Shown here: positions 1 through 6,749 of the stretch, piece after piece
Layout of the letters: each line of letters opens with the position of its first letter
Position numbering within the stretch: the first letter of the stretch is position 1
Assembly: GCA_050331475.1 (NCBI GenBank)
Contig: JBHJGU010000064.1
Span: forward strand, 1-11,400
Direction: 5' to 3'
Source of the DNA: JBHJGU01 sp050331475
GTDB taxonomy: Bacteria > Pseudomonadota > Alphaproteobacteria > Caulobacterales > Maricaulaceae
DNA: 11,400 bases
Notes under the pieces: model-generated
The model's database searches: none
Told to the model about the DNA's origin: nothing
Seen by the model: the letters and a program-made list of their open reading frames with translations, nothing else
Made by a program: the position numbers and the translations under genes

Positions 1-1
1 C

Positions 2-472
2 CGCCCCCCCGCCCCGGCGATCAAAGCGGCAACCGAAGCGCTGGTCGCGCATCTGGGCTATACCGGGGCGGGCTGCGCGCAATTCATGGTGGATCGGGTC
101 ACCGGCGCGATCAGCTTTCTGGAGATCAATCCCCGGCTGGGCGCCAATTTCAAAATCGTTGAAGCCTGCGGCTTGCCGCTCACGCTCTGGAAAGTGGCGC
201 TGGCCCAGGGCGAGCGACCGAAACCTCAGCGCCCGCCTTGGGGCTATAAGACCGGGGTGCGCTATGCTTGGACCAAGGGCGATCTCTCTGGGCTCGCCCG
301 AGCGCGGCGTGACGGCCTAGGCGGCGTCGCCGCGCTCGCGTGGCTGGGCCGTACAGTGTGGGACGGGCTGCGCGCGCCGTGCCATTTGACCTTCGACCTG
401 CGCGATCCCGCCCCTACACTCGGGCTTTACCTCAATAAATGGCTCGAAGGGCGGGTCGGGCCGAAGGCGTAA
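2..472 (+). CDS. ATP-grasp domain protein, C-terminal part (5' end outside window)
   Basis: The frame is open from the left edge to a TAA at 470-472, giving about 156 codons of a gene that begins outside the window. The segment FLEINPRLGANF (about 120-155) is the late ATP-grasp motif in which Glu and Asn bind the Mg-ATP pair. It is preceded by a GYTGAGCAQFMVD stretch typical of the C-terminal ATP-grasp subdomain in carboxylate-amine ligases and carbamoyl-phosphate-synthase-like enzymes. Such enzymes activate a carboxylate as an acyl phosphate and join it to an amine or thiol. The substrate cannot be told from this part. The internal ATG at 86 lies inside the conserved domain, so it is not the real start. 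The gene converges on the RTX gene and is not part of the secretion operon. The family is fairly sure; the specific function is unknown. Confidence 0.8.
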   Translation, partial: RPPAPAIKAATEALVAHLGYTGAGCAQFMVDRVTGAISFLEINPRLGANFKIVEACGLPLTLWKVALAQGERPKPQRPPWGYKTGVRYAWTKGDLSGLARARRDGLGGVAALAWLGRTVWDGLRAPCHLTFDLRDPAPTLGLYLNKWLEGRVGPKA

Positions 473-482
473 CCACCACCCA

Positions 483-496
483 GGGCCGAAAGGCCC
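483..496. terminator. GC-rich hairpin between convergent genes
   Basis: A perfect 5-bp stem, GGGCC/GGCCC, closes a GAAA tetraloop 11 bases after the stop of the ATP-grasp gene. No T-tract follows on either strand, so it is not a classical intrinsic terminator. It could still slow or protect transcript ends in this 65-base convergent gap. The structure is seen; the function is inferred. Confidence 0.3.
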
Positions 497-518
497 CCGG
501 GCGCCCCCTGTTATGCAA

Positions 519-536
519 GCGTGCGAAGTTGCGCGC
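519..536. terminator. Hairpin immediately after the RTX stop codon
   Basis: GCGTGC and GCGCGC can pair as a 6-bp stem (one G-T wobble on the + strand) around a 6-base loop, starting 1 base beyond the RTX stop codon on the minus strand. The tract that follows on the minus strand is only weakly T-rich. A transcript-end role for the RTX mRNA is plausible but weakly supported. Confidence 0.3.
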
Positions 537-537
537 T

Positions 538-2067
538 TTAGACGAACGCCTCGGCCAGGGCGATCTCCACCCCGCCGTCGACCAAGGCGACCGCAAAGTC
601 AGCGGATGCGCCCGCGGCCAGGTCCACTGCGAGCGTGCTGTCCTCGTCGGCGCTGCTAATAGTGAGCGTACCGGTGTCCGCATCGAACACGGCGCCAGTG
701 ATCCCCTCGCCGGTGACAAACAGGACATCGCCCAGGTCGAAATTCAGGATCGTGTCGCCGTCGACTTCGGCCAAGGTCCCGGTGATCAGATCGTCGCCAC
801 CGCCGCCGCCAATGGTGTCCGCGCCCGCGCCGCCGGAGAGCACGTCATCGCCAAAGCCGCCGAACAGCGCATCGGCACCGTCCCCGCCTGAGAGCAAGTC
901 CGCGCCCAACCCGCCAAGCAATAAGTCCGCGCCCGCGCCGCCCTCCAGCGTATCCTCGCCCGCTTGGCCGTTGAGCGTATCTGAGCCTGAGCCCGAAACG
1001 ATTGTGTCTGCGCCGCCGCCGAGTTCGGCGGTGATGGCTAACGTTACGGTTGACGCGTCCACGTCTAAGTCGTCTTCAAAATCCGTGATCGCGAAGGCTT
1101 CGACGCTAGTGAAATTTGAAACCGCTTCTTCGGTATTCGTCAGAAACGCGCTGTCGGTTAATGTAATCGCCGAGGTCGCTTCAGGCCCGCCGTCTATCGC
1201 CGCCAACACGTTGGGCCTGAGGTCCACAGCGTCAAATCCGGCGCCGCCGTCAAAATCGGCCCCAGGGGCGGTGATCGCTATGAGATCGTCCCCAAAACCG
1301 CCAATAAACGTCGTGTCGGAGACCGAAAAACCCGGTGAGAATAGGAGATCGATCTCGGTGGCGCTGGCGTCAACAATATCGACGCCGAGCCCTGCAGATA
1401 CAGAGATCGATTCAAAACTCGTGAAATTGGTGACAGCGTCCGAATTGCTGAGGCTCGCACTCGTCCCCGTGACGGTTAGCGTGACAAGCGCGTCTGAATC
1501 GATGGTGTCGAATGGCAGGCCGACTAAGGTCAAAATATCAAAGCCGTCCCCACCATCGACAGTATTCTCTCCAGCAACGTCGACGATGATCGCATCATCA
1601 CCCGAACCACCCAAAATATTAGAGTTCCCGTTACTACTGCCTAAAAATAAATCGACATCCGTTGTGCTGGCGTCGATATTAATGTCGTTAAAGAAACCCA
1701 CTAAAAATATCTCTTCAATATCGACGATCGTATCAACATCACCAGTAATATCGTCGATGATTTGTCCCGCCGTTATCGTAAGGTCGACGGGGCCGAAGCT
1801 GAAATCATCTGCGTCGAAATCAACGATGTCGAAACCTGCGCCGCCATTGAGCAAGTCAGAGCCCGGTCCGCCGATGAGCGTGTCGTCGCCGCTCAAACCG
1901 AGCAGCACGTCGTCCCCTGCAAAGCCTACAATGACGTCGCCGACGCCGGTGCCGAACAGCAAATCGTCTCCCGCGGTCCCCTCGATCAGGGAGTCAGGGA
2001 TACCGAAAACACTGCTAGTGAGATCTGAAAGCGAGGCGGCGAGGATTGTGTCGAGCTGGGAAGGCAT
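538..2067 (-). CDS. RTX-type (hemolysin-type) calcium-binding repeat protein
   Basis: The product has 509 residues. I chose the ATG at 2065-2067 because AAGGAG (2074-2079) lies 6 bases upstream; the frame-extending ATG at 2104-2106 has no such site. Six tandem GGxGxDxUx-like nonapeptides occupy residues 30-83 and nine more residues 350-430. These fold as Ca2+-binding parallel beta-rolls in the RTX family. Between them are three related modules of about 100 residues, each with an (I/V)DAS motif at residues 131-134, 232-235 and 336-339. No catalytic domain is recognised. There is no basic N-region or hydrophobic Sec signal. The ~80-residue non-repeat C-terminus, ending in small and hydrophobic residues, fits a type I secretion signal. 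Lys, His, Cys, Tyr and Trp are absent and Arg284 is the only basic residue. An extracellular, surface-layer or biofilm role is inferred. No type I transporter genes are visible nearby. Confidence 0.85.
   Translation of the reverse strand: MPSQLDTILAASLSDLTSSVFGIPDSLIEGTAGDDLLFGTGVGDVIVGFAGDDVLLGLSGDDTLIGGPGSDLLNGGAGFDIVDFDADDFSFGPVDLTITAGQIIDDITGDVDTIVDIEEIFLVGFFNDINIDASTTDVDLFLGSSNGNSNILGGSGDDAIIVDVAGENTVDGGDGFDILTLVGLPFDTIDSDALVTLTVTGTSASLSNSDAVTNFTSFESISVSAGLGVDIVDASATEIDLLFSPGFSVSDTTFIGGFGDDLIAITAPGADFDGGAGFDAVDLRPNVLAAIDGGPEATSAITLTDSAFLTNTEEAVSNFTSVEAFAITDFEDDLDVDASTVTLAITAELGGGADTIVSGSGSDTLNGQAGEDTLEGGAGADLLLGGLGADLLSGGDGADALFGGFGDDVLSGGAGADTIGGGGGDDLITGTLAEVDGDTILNFDLGDVLFVTGEGITGAVFDADTGTLTISSADEDSTLAVDLAAGASADFAVALVDGGVEIALAEAFV
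778..1020 (-). repeat. C-terminal array of nine RTX nonapeptides
   Basis: Codons for residues 350-430 of the RTX protein encode nine consecutive 9-residue units, from GGGADTIVS to GGGDDLITG, with no interruption. Most carry the Asp at position 5 or 6 expected for Ca2+ coordination; QAGEDTLEG departs most from the consensus. Repetition at DNA level (GGC/GAC/GAT-rich) explains the long antisense open frame here. Confidence 0.85.
970..1788 (-). repeat. Three diverged ~100-residue internal modules in the RTX protein
   Basis: Residues ~94-182, ~195-283 and ~300-366 share one plan: a beta-strand of the type VxLTxT or ITLT, an acidic stretch (two copies contain AVxNFTSxE), then an (I/V)DAS motif, then GG-G-DD/AD and, in the first two, a DGGxGFD unit. 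The DAS motifs are 101 and 104 residues apart. Copies 2 and 3 resemble each other more than copy 1. The resemblance was seen by eye and not scored. Confidence 0.65.
1819..1980 (-). repeat. N-terminal array of six RTX nonapeptides
   Basis: Codons for residues 30-83 encode six consecutive units: GTAGDDLLF, GTGVGDVIV, GFAGDDVLL, GLSGDDTLI, GGPGSDLLN and GGAGFDIVD. RTX arrays are usually C-terminal, so an array starting only 30 residues from the N-terminus gives this protein repeat blocks at both ends. Confidence 0.8.
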
Positions 2068-2073
2068 TAGGCG

Positions 2074-2079
2074 CTCCTT
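2074..2079 (-). promoter_or_regulatory. Shine-Dalgarno site fixing the RTX start
   Basis: AAGGAG on the minus strand lies 6 bases before the ATG at 2065-2067. It favours that start over the in-frame ATG 39 bases upstream. Confidence 0.75.
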
Positions 2080-2205
2080 AAGCCTGATGCGCGGTTGACG
2101 GCGCACCTATGGGATGCGGATGTAGTGTGACCAGAGCGAGCGCACAAGTCGTAATGGACCTTACGGTCTGTTGGCATTTAGAGAGGTTTTTCAACGCCGC
2201 CGCGC
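2080..2205 (-). promoter_or_regulatory. Intergenic leader, presumed RTX promoter region
   Basis: This is the largest non-coding gap in the window, between the lipoprotein stop and the RTX ribosome-binding site, so an RTX promoter is expected here. Weak candidates on the minus strand are TTGAAA (2189-2194), with no good -10 partner, and TTGTGC followed by TACATC at 17-base spacing. Neither is convincing. A short inverted repeat GACC-TTAC-GGTC lies at 2157-2168 (+ strand) and could be a small hairpin or an operator half-site pair. No T-tract follows it. Confidence 0.25.
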
Positions 2206-2703
2206 TTATTTACAGCCCACCAGCCCGCCCACCGGCACCACCGTTTGCCAGCCCGAGGCGCGTTTGAGCCGGATCACACCGCTCGGCGCGGTCACCCCGT
2301 CATCAAGCTCGCGGCCCCGGGTGACGGAGACTTTGACTTCAAGCTGTTCTTTAGGCTCAAAAAACGTCTGCTCCGAGAATTGCTGACGGATCGGTTCGCC
2401 GGTGAAGGCGGTGCGTTCGAGCTTGGCGGGCCCGTCCGCAAGCGCGAGCAAGGCCTCCCCGTTGGTTCGGCCCATAAAGACAAATTGCGGCGGTTGCCGG
2501 CGGGTCCAGAGGAACAATGCGCATTCGCCGGGCGCGAGATCTTGGCGCGGCAAATCGCCCAGCGGCACCGCTTCTGGGTCATCGAGTTGGGCAAGCGGCG
2601 GGGCGGGATTGGTCGCCGGGTCGTTCAGGTTCGGCGGCGCCGCGCAGCTCACCAGGCTCGCGCCCGCCAATGCGCCGATGATCCAAGATCGCCTTAGAGC
2701 CAT
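2206..2703 (-). CDS. Small putative outer-membrane lipoprotein at the end of the T2SS operon
   Basis: The product has 165 residues with a lipoprotein signal: basic MALRR, a hydrophobic segment (8-17), then lipobox LVSC with Cys20 as the acylated residue. Ala at +2 rather than Asp predicts sorting to the outer membrane by Lol. A Pro/Asn-rich linker (23-60) follows, then a mostly beta-looking domain. Cys61 and the penultimate Cys164 could form a disulfide. A Shine-Dalgarno-like AAAGGA (2713-2718) lies 9 bases upstream and overlaps the gspN stop, so the gene is probably co-transcribed and coupled. I do not recognise the family. Its place suggests a T2SS accessory, for example a pilotin or secretin-assembly factor. 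Known GspS/OutS pilotins are small lipoproteins but mostly helical, so this would be a different type. The lipoprotein call is firm; the role is inference. Confidence 0.8.
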   Translation of the reverse strand: MALRRSWIIGALAGASLVSCAAPPNLNDPATNPAPPLAQLDDPEAVPLGDLPRQDLAPGECALFLWTRRQPPQFVFMGRTNGEALLALADGPAKLERTAFTGEPIRQQFSEQTFFEPKEQLEVKVSVTRGRELDDGVTAPSGVIRLKRASGWQTVVPVGGLVGCK

Positions 2704-2716
2704 CTATGTTTGTCCT

Positions 2717-3472
2717 TTAGCCACTGGCGAAAACCACCGTTGTGCGCAACACCAATTGGTCTGGACCGGCGTCCTCGAAGCCAACCAGTCGCGCCGCGGC
2801 GCCTTGGCTTGGTGACGCGCCGGTTAACGCGACGCGCAGGGTCGCGCCGTTCCCGCTTGGAGACAAATCGGCGCGCACGGTCTGCCCATCCTGGCTTCGT
2901 CCGACCAGTTTCAACATGAGTTGGCCATCCTCACAGACCCAAGGACCGGACAAGTCCGGGCCGAGCCAAACCCCCGAGGCCGGACCGCGGGCGAGCCAAT
3001 CGGTGCGTCCCCGCCCCTCGGCGAGAACGCAGGCGCCATTCTCGAAGCGAACGCGGTCCATACTCACCTCAAGCTGAGCGCCCGGCGCTCGAAACCGCGG
3101 CGCTAAGCCGGGCAATTGATCCAGGCTTAGGGTGAATTGCGCCGCTTCCATCGACCAGGCCTCGCCCCAAAGGCTGCGATCCACAACGCCCGTTCCCGCA
3201 GCCACGCCGCCTTCTGCGATCACGCGCGCCCGCAATCGGCCGGCTAGCATTGCGCGCCGGTCGGTCAAGGCGGCGATCCGGTCGAACCGAAGCCCGCCTA
3301 AGCGCGCGTCGTAAACCGCGCCGCCCCAGATCGTTCCGGCCGCGCCCGCATAGTCAAACCCCCGGCCGCGGGCGTCCGCTAAGGCCAAGGCCGCGCCCAT
3401 GGGCAAGGTTGCGCTGGCCGCGATGACGACAACCGCAACGAACACCGCGATATGCCAGGACCAGCGCGCCAT
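2717..3472 (-). CDS. gspN: Type II secretion system protein N (GspN)
   Basis: The product has 251 residues, the usual GspN size. One N-terminal membrane segment (about 7-31, from HIAVFVAVVV) is followed by a periplasmic part. Family-like signals are GTIWGG at 46-51 and the pair Cys148 (NGACVLAEGRG) and Cys180 (WVCEDGQLMLKL), probably a disulfide. GspN is an accessory T2SS envelope protein found in only some systems; its exact role is unsettled. The ATG at 3470-3472 overlaps the gspM stop by one base (TAATG), indicating translational coupling. The assignment rests on motifs and on its position directly after gspM. Confidence 0.85.
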   Translation of the reverse strand: MARWSWHIAVFVAVVVIAASATLPMGAALALADARGRGFDYAGAAGTIWGGAVYDARLGGLRFDRIAALTDRRAMLAGRLRARVIAEGGVAAGTGVVDRSLWGEAWSMEAAQFTLSLDQLPGLAPRFRAPGAQLEVSMDRVRFENGACVLAEGRGRTDWLARGPASGVWLGPDLSGPWVCEDGQLMLKLVGRSQDGQTVRADLSPSGNGATLRVALTGASPSQGAAARLVGFEDAGPDQLVLRTTVVFASG

Positions 3473-3966
3473 TAGCGCCGGCCGCTCGGGTTGGCGAGCC
3501 TGAAATTCGCCCGGACGGTTTGGCCGTCGTCATTGCGCCGCACCGTTGCGCGCACCGCTTGCACGCCATGCTGACGCTCTAAGGCCTGAAGCCAGCCGTA
3601 AACCGTTTGGGGTTCTGCGTCGTCGAGCCAGACCTCCACCTCGCCGTCGTCTGCGGGCGCGAGCCGCGTAAGCGGCGCGCCGGCGGCGCGCGCGGCGATG
3701 ATCAGGGCAGGCTGCAGCCGTCGCGGCTCCAAGGGCTCGGGCGGTCCGTCCTGGTCCTGCGGGCCCAGGGCGATCAGTTGCGCCGTCCCCGCTTCGATTT
3801 CCGCGAGCAGTCCAAGGGCGGCCTCATAGCGCGCCTCCGCCCGCGCCCGGTGAGCGAATGCGGGCGCGACCACGAACTGCCATCCCCCCGCCAGAACCGT
3901 CACCGCCGCCGCCATTGCGATCAACATCCGCTCGCGCGGCGCCAATTCGCGCCACCACGTCATCAT
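3472..3966 (-). CDS. gspM: Type II secretion system protein M (GspM)
   Basis: The product has 164 residues, typical for GspM: a short cytoplasmic tail with WWxxLxPRER (4-13), one membrane segment (about 14-34), a coiled or helical stretch (about 38-65) and a small periplasmic ferredoxin-like domain. GspM binds GspL in the inner-membrane platform. The gene begins ATGATG directly after the gspL TAA, so either Met could be the start; I use the first. It is followed without a gap by gspN. Low sequence conservation is normal for GspM, so the call leans on topology, the WW-LxPRER pattern and gene order. Confidence 0.88.
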   Translation of the reverse strand: MMTWWRELAPRERMLIAMAAAVTVLAGGWQFVVAPAFAHRARAEARYEAALGLLAEIEAGTAQLIALGPQDQDGPPEPLEPRRLQPALIIAARAAGAPLTRLAPADDGEVEVWLDDAEPQTVYGWLQALERQHGVQAVRATVRRNDDGQTVRANFRLANPSGRR

Positions 3967-5157
3967 TTAGCCCCCCACCGTCAGGTCGCCGGCGATTTTA
4001 TCGGCGCGTTGACGCGAGGCCCCTGGTTTGGTGGGCACGCCCCGCGCGACGAGCGCTTCGCGCACCGCGTCGATCGACTCAAAGCCGTCATAGAGCAGGG
4101 TGACAGCGGTCTCATTGCGGTCGGCGTCAAACCGAAGACTGTCAATCTCGACGCCGTCGAAATCGGCGACGACTTCGGCGAGTTGGGCCGATTGACGCAA
4201 GAACGCGGACCCGCCGCCCGATTGCGCGCTTTGCAGTCCAGCGCGGAGTTGGGCGCGCGGATTAACGATCCGCGTCACCCCGGGCAGCGCCTCGCGCAGC
4301 CGGGCCTCGGCGCGGGCCTCCACCGCGCGCGCTTCGCGCTCTAGGGTTTGCGCCTCCAACGCGACCGACGCTAATTGCAAGAGCGCGACCCCGGCGGCCA
4401 GCGCCGCCGCCGGCGCCCAGGCTTTGACTTGCGCGCCCATCGCGGTTTTCGGGGCAAACGCGCCTTGGAGCAGGTTCAGCGCTTCGCCGCTGTGCGCGAT
4501 TTCGGCTTGGGAGGCAAGCATGTCTGAAGGCGTCAACGCGCGGTTGGCCACCGTGCGCGCCCCCCAATCCAGCTCCGGCGCCGCCGCGGGCGCGGACCAA
4601 ATCTCGACCGGTTGATCAACGGGCAGCAGGGCGTCGAGAAGCTCGCCGGCGAGTTCAGGCTCCAATGCATAACCGCCCTCCGCGCCGCATCCGATCACCA
4701 CCGCGTCCGGTGTGACCGCCACGACCGCAGCGCTTGGGGTCAGCGGCGCCAGGGTCAGTGGTTCCGGGACCATCGCGCGCGGTTCAACGCCCAGATCGGC
4801 GAGTGCCGTGAGCGCGTCGCGCAGGCTGGTTCGGTCGATCACAGCCGTTAGGCGCGCCCCGGCGTCATAGGGCCCTACCGCGATGTGTTCCTCGTCCAGG
4901 TCCCGGGCGAGTTCATCCTCCAGCGCAAAACCCGCGGCTAAGCGCGCTTGGGCGTCGTTGCGCGAGGGCACGACGGCGCGCCGCAGGCTGACCCACGCGC
5001 CGGGGACCAAGACCGCCGCCGACGCTTCGGCCACAACGCCCGCGTCGAGGAGGCTCTCCGCGCCGTCGCCCTCGCGAACCTCGCCCAACTTGGCGTCGTG
5101 GCGCCACGCGCCAATGCGACCGTCGAGCCGCAGTCGTAGGGTCAGCCGTCCGCTCAT
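3967..5157 (-). CDS. gspL: Type II secretion system protein L (GspL)
   Basis: The product has 396 residues, the usual GspL length. The cytoplasmic actin-like domain includes ALEDELARDLDEEHIAVGP (78-96), matching the family pattern around the conserved Glu-Asp and His. LNLLQGAF (227-234) is the conserved segment just before the membrane helix (about 247-267). A coiled-coil-like stretch rich in Glu, Ala and Arg (270-290) and a small periplasmic domain follow. GspL recruits the ATPase GspE through its cytoplasmic domain and pairs with GspM. The start ATG overlaps the gspK stop as ATGA (5154-5157), and the gspM start abuts the gspL stop. No oddities were seen. Confidence 0.93.
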   Translation of the reverse strand: MSGRLTLRLRLDGRIGAWRHDAKLGEVREGDGAESLLDAGVVAEASAAVLVPGAWVSLRRAVVPSRNDAQARLAAGFALEDELARDLDEEHIAVGPYDAGARLTAVIDRTSLRDALTALADLGVEPRAMVPEPLTLAPLTPSAAVVAVTPDAVVIGCGAEGGYALEPELAGELLDALLPVDQPVEIWSAPAAAPELDWGARTVANRALTPSDMLASQAEIAHSGEALNLLQGAFAPKTAMGAQVKAWAPAAALAAGVALLQLASVALEAQTLEREARAVEARAEARLREALPGVTRIVNPRAQLRAGLQSAQSGGGSAFLRQSAQLAEVVADFDGVEIDSLRFDADRNETAVTLLYDGFESIDAVREALVARGVPTKPGASRQRADKIAGDLTVGG

Positions 5158-6140
5158 CGGTCCGATCCCAAACGCCGATCCGTCACAGTGACCTCGCCCT
5201 GCGCGCCGAGGGTCACCGTGCTCGCCAGCTCCACATAGGCGTTTTCATAGAACACCCGGGTCGTCAGGTCGAAAAACTCCGTACGTTCGCTCAAGCGTCG
5301 ACGGATCGCACTGGTCACCGGGAATCCCGCGAGCTGAGCGGTGTCGAAAAACGCGTCGATCGAGGCGTAGCCGCCATTGGGGCGTTCAAACAACAGCTCC
5401 CGCGCGACGTCGATGTTGAGCGCCTCCCCGAGCGCCATCACCAGAAGTTCCGCCTGGTCGACAGAGAGGGTGTTGATGTTCAGCCGGGTCGGACGGTCTG
5501 TCGGGCGTGCGCAAACAAAAGGCCGCAGGCGCTGGTAAATCAATTCGTCGACCCCATCGATCGCGCGTAACTCCTCCACCTCGCCCAAGGGCGCATTGGC
5601 GGTGCGATAGCTGGGTTCTAATCCCAAATACCGAAAGTCCTCAGCACCGCCCGATTGGGGCTGGTCGTCGGCGTCCACCCAATCCGCCAGCTTTGCGGCG
5701 AGTTCTTCTGCGTCCGTCGGATCGAACTCCAGGGCAATCAACAATCGTTCGAAGAGGGTGCGGCCGTTTTCGCCTGACGCCGATTCACTGCTGGGTTCCT
5801 GGAACAGAATGGCGTTGAGATTAAAACAGTTATCGCCGTCACGGATCTCGCCTTCGATAATCCCGCCGGGGATTGGAAACCGCACCTGGCCCCGCGCCCA
5901 AGGCTGGTTCAGCGTCGTGCGCCGGCTGTCCAACGCCGCGCTCCGCGCCAAGACCGCGCGGCCCAAATGCTCGCCGCCCAGCGCATACCAAAAGGCCTGG
6001 TCGCGATCCGCTGAGTTCGACGCTCGCCGGGCCGCAAAGCGAATATCATCCACCGCCGCGACGGACAGCGTCGTCATCACGCTGACCAGCACGATCACGG
6101 TCACCAACGCCGCCCCTCGCTCGCGCCACCGCCGGTCCAC
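5154..6140 (-). CDS. gspK: Minor pseudopilin GspK
   Basis: The product has 328 residues, far larger than the other pseudopilins, as expected for GspK. It starts with GTG (6138-6140), three bases after the gspJ stop, with a G-rich ribosome-binding-like stretch inside the gspJ end. The prepilin site is RERG/AALVTVIVL: Gly9 is at -1 and Thr14 sits at +5, where other pseudopilins carry Glu. Absence of Glu+5 is characteristic of GspK. Family motifs include CFNLNA (105-110), LADWVDADDQPQSGGAEDF (151-169), PSYRTANAPLGEVEELR (176-192) and NINT (221-224) within the helical domain that binds Ca2+ in known structures. GspK caps the pseudopilus tip with GspI and GspJ. C105 and C209 may be paired; this is inferred. 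Confidence 0.95.
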   Translation of the reverse strand: MDRRWRERGAALVTVIVLVSVMTTLSVAAVDDIRFAARRASNSADRDQAFWYALGGEHLGRAVLARSAALDSRRTTLNQPWARGQVRFPIPGGIIEGEIRDGDNCFNLNAILFQEPSSESASGENGRTLFERLLIALEFDPTDAEELAAKLADWVDADDQPQSGGAEDFRYLGLEPSYRTANAPLGEVEELRAIDGVDELIYQRLRPFVCARPTDRPTRLNINTLSVDQAELLVMALGEALNIDVARELLFERPNGGYASIDAFFDTAQLAGFPVTSAIRRRLSERTEFFDLTTRVFYENAYVELASTVTLGAQGEVTVTDRRLGSDR

Positions 6141-6143
6141 GGC

Positions 6144-6749
6144 TCAGCCCCCCGCCGAGGTCAGAAACATCTGCTCAATCTCGCCCAATTCGGGATGGTC
6201 GATGCGCACCCGGATCGCTCGCGGCAAATCAAGACGGCCAGGCGTAAGCGCCGCTTGCCAAATCGGTCGCCAGCCTTGCGCGTCGAGAAACGCAAGCTCG
6301 ATGGCGTTAAGTTGGTCAAAAACGATCTGCTCGCGCACCGGGGTGTCGTCACCCGCATCGGGGCGCAGGCGGACCTGGCGGGTCAATTGGCCGTCCTCAA
6401 ACCCGTAGCGCACGCGCACCAGGCTGGAGCGGCGCTCAAGTCCATCCGGGTTCTCCCAGCCCCGGCGGGTAAACGCCAAAAGCGGCTGGCCCACAACGTC
6501 GCCTCCGGTAAGGGCGAAGGTCTCAAACGCGCCCGCCGGGTCTCGCCCGCTGCGATGGGCGATTTGCAGGATGTCCGCTTTGAGCAGCGCACGCGCCCGG
6601 TCGAGCTCTGCGAGCGCTTGGTGCGCGGCGCCGAGCCGATCGCGGGCGTCGATCGCGCCCACGAGCATGGTCCCGGCCCCCGCGGCGATCAGCCCGAATA
6701 CGCCTAAAGCGATGACCACCTCCACCAAAGTGAACCCGGCCCGGCTCAT
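6144..6749 (-). CDS. gspJ: Minor pseudopilin GspJ
   Basis: The product has 201 residues, with a very short leader MSRAG followed by FTLVEVVIALGVFGLIAAGA, a class III (prepilin) signal with Gly5 at -1, Phe6 as N-terminal residue after cleavage and Glu10 at +5. The remainder has the length and late LNAIELAFLD...W pattern of GspJ, which forms the tip complex with GspI and GspK and is processed and N-methylated by GspO. The ATG overlaps the gspI stop (ATGA, 6746-6749). Identity among the minor pseudopilins is assigned from length and from order H-I-J-K. Confidence 0.93.
   Translation of the reverse strand: MSRAGFTLVEVVIALGVFGLIAAGAGTMLVGAIDARDRLGAAHQALAELDRARALLKADILQIAHRSGRDPAGAFETFALTGGDVVGQPLLAFTRRGWENPDGLERRSSLVRVRYGFEDGQLTRQVRLRPDAGDDTPVREQIVFDQLNAIELAFLDAQGWRPIWQAALTPGRLDLPRAIRVRIDHPELGEIEQMFLTSAGG

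Noticed and set aside
778..1980. A CRISPR array or DNA tandem repeat, suggested by the periodic sequence
   Set aside because: The periodicity is 27 bases of coding sequence (9 residues) with synonymous variation and no spacers, so it reflects protein repeats.
635..2098. A 487-codon open frame on the + strand across almost the whole RTX gene
   Set aside because: It is the antisense image of GGC/GAC/GAT-rich repeats, which read as Ser/Pro/Ala-rich low-complexity sequence with few stops. It has no domain, and the minus-strand reading has clear RTX motifs and a good ribosome-binding site.
2068..2106. An N-terminal extension of the RTX protein starting at the ATG at 2104-2106
   Set aside because: It would add 13 basic residues out of character with a protein that has one Arg, and the Shine-Dalgarno site lies inside it, 6 bases before the ATG at 2067.
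2245..2697. A 150-codon + strand frame opposite the lipoprotein gene
   Set aside because: The minus strand has a clear lipobox, a ribosome-binding site and operon context. The + frame is Arg/Gly-rich shadow sequence typical of GC-rich DNA.
3607..4344. A 245-codon + strand frame opposite gspL and gspM
   Set aside because: It spans the gspL/gspM boundary antisense to recognised genes and shows no protein features of its own.
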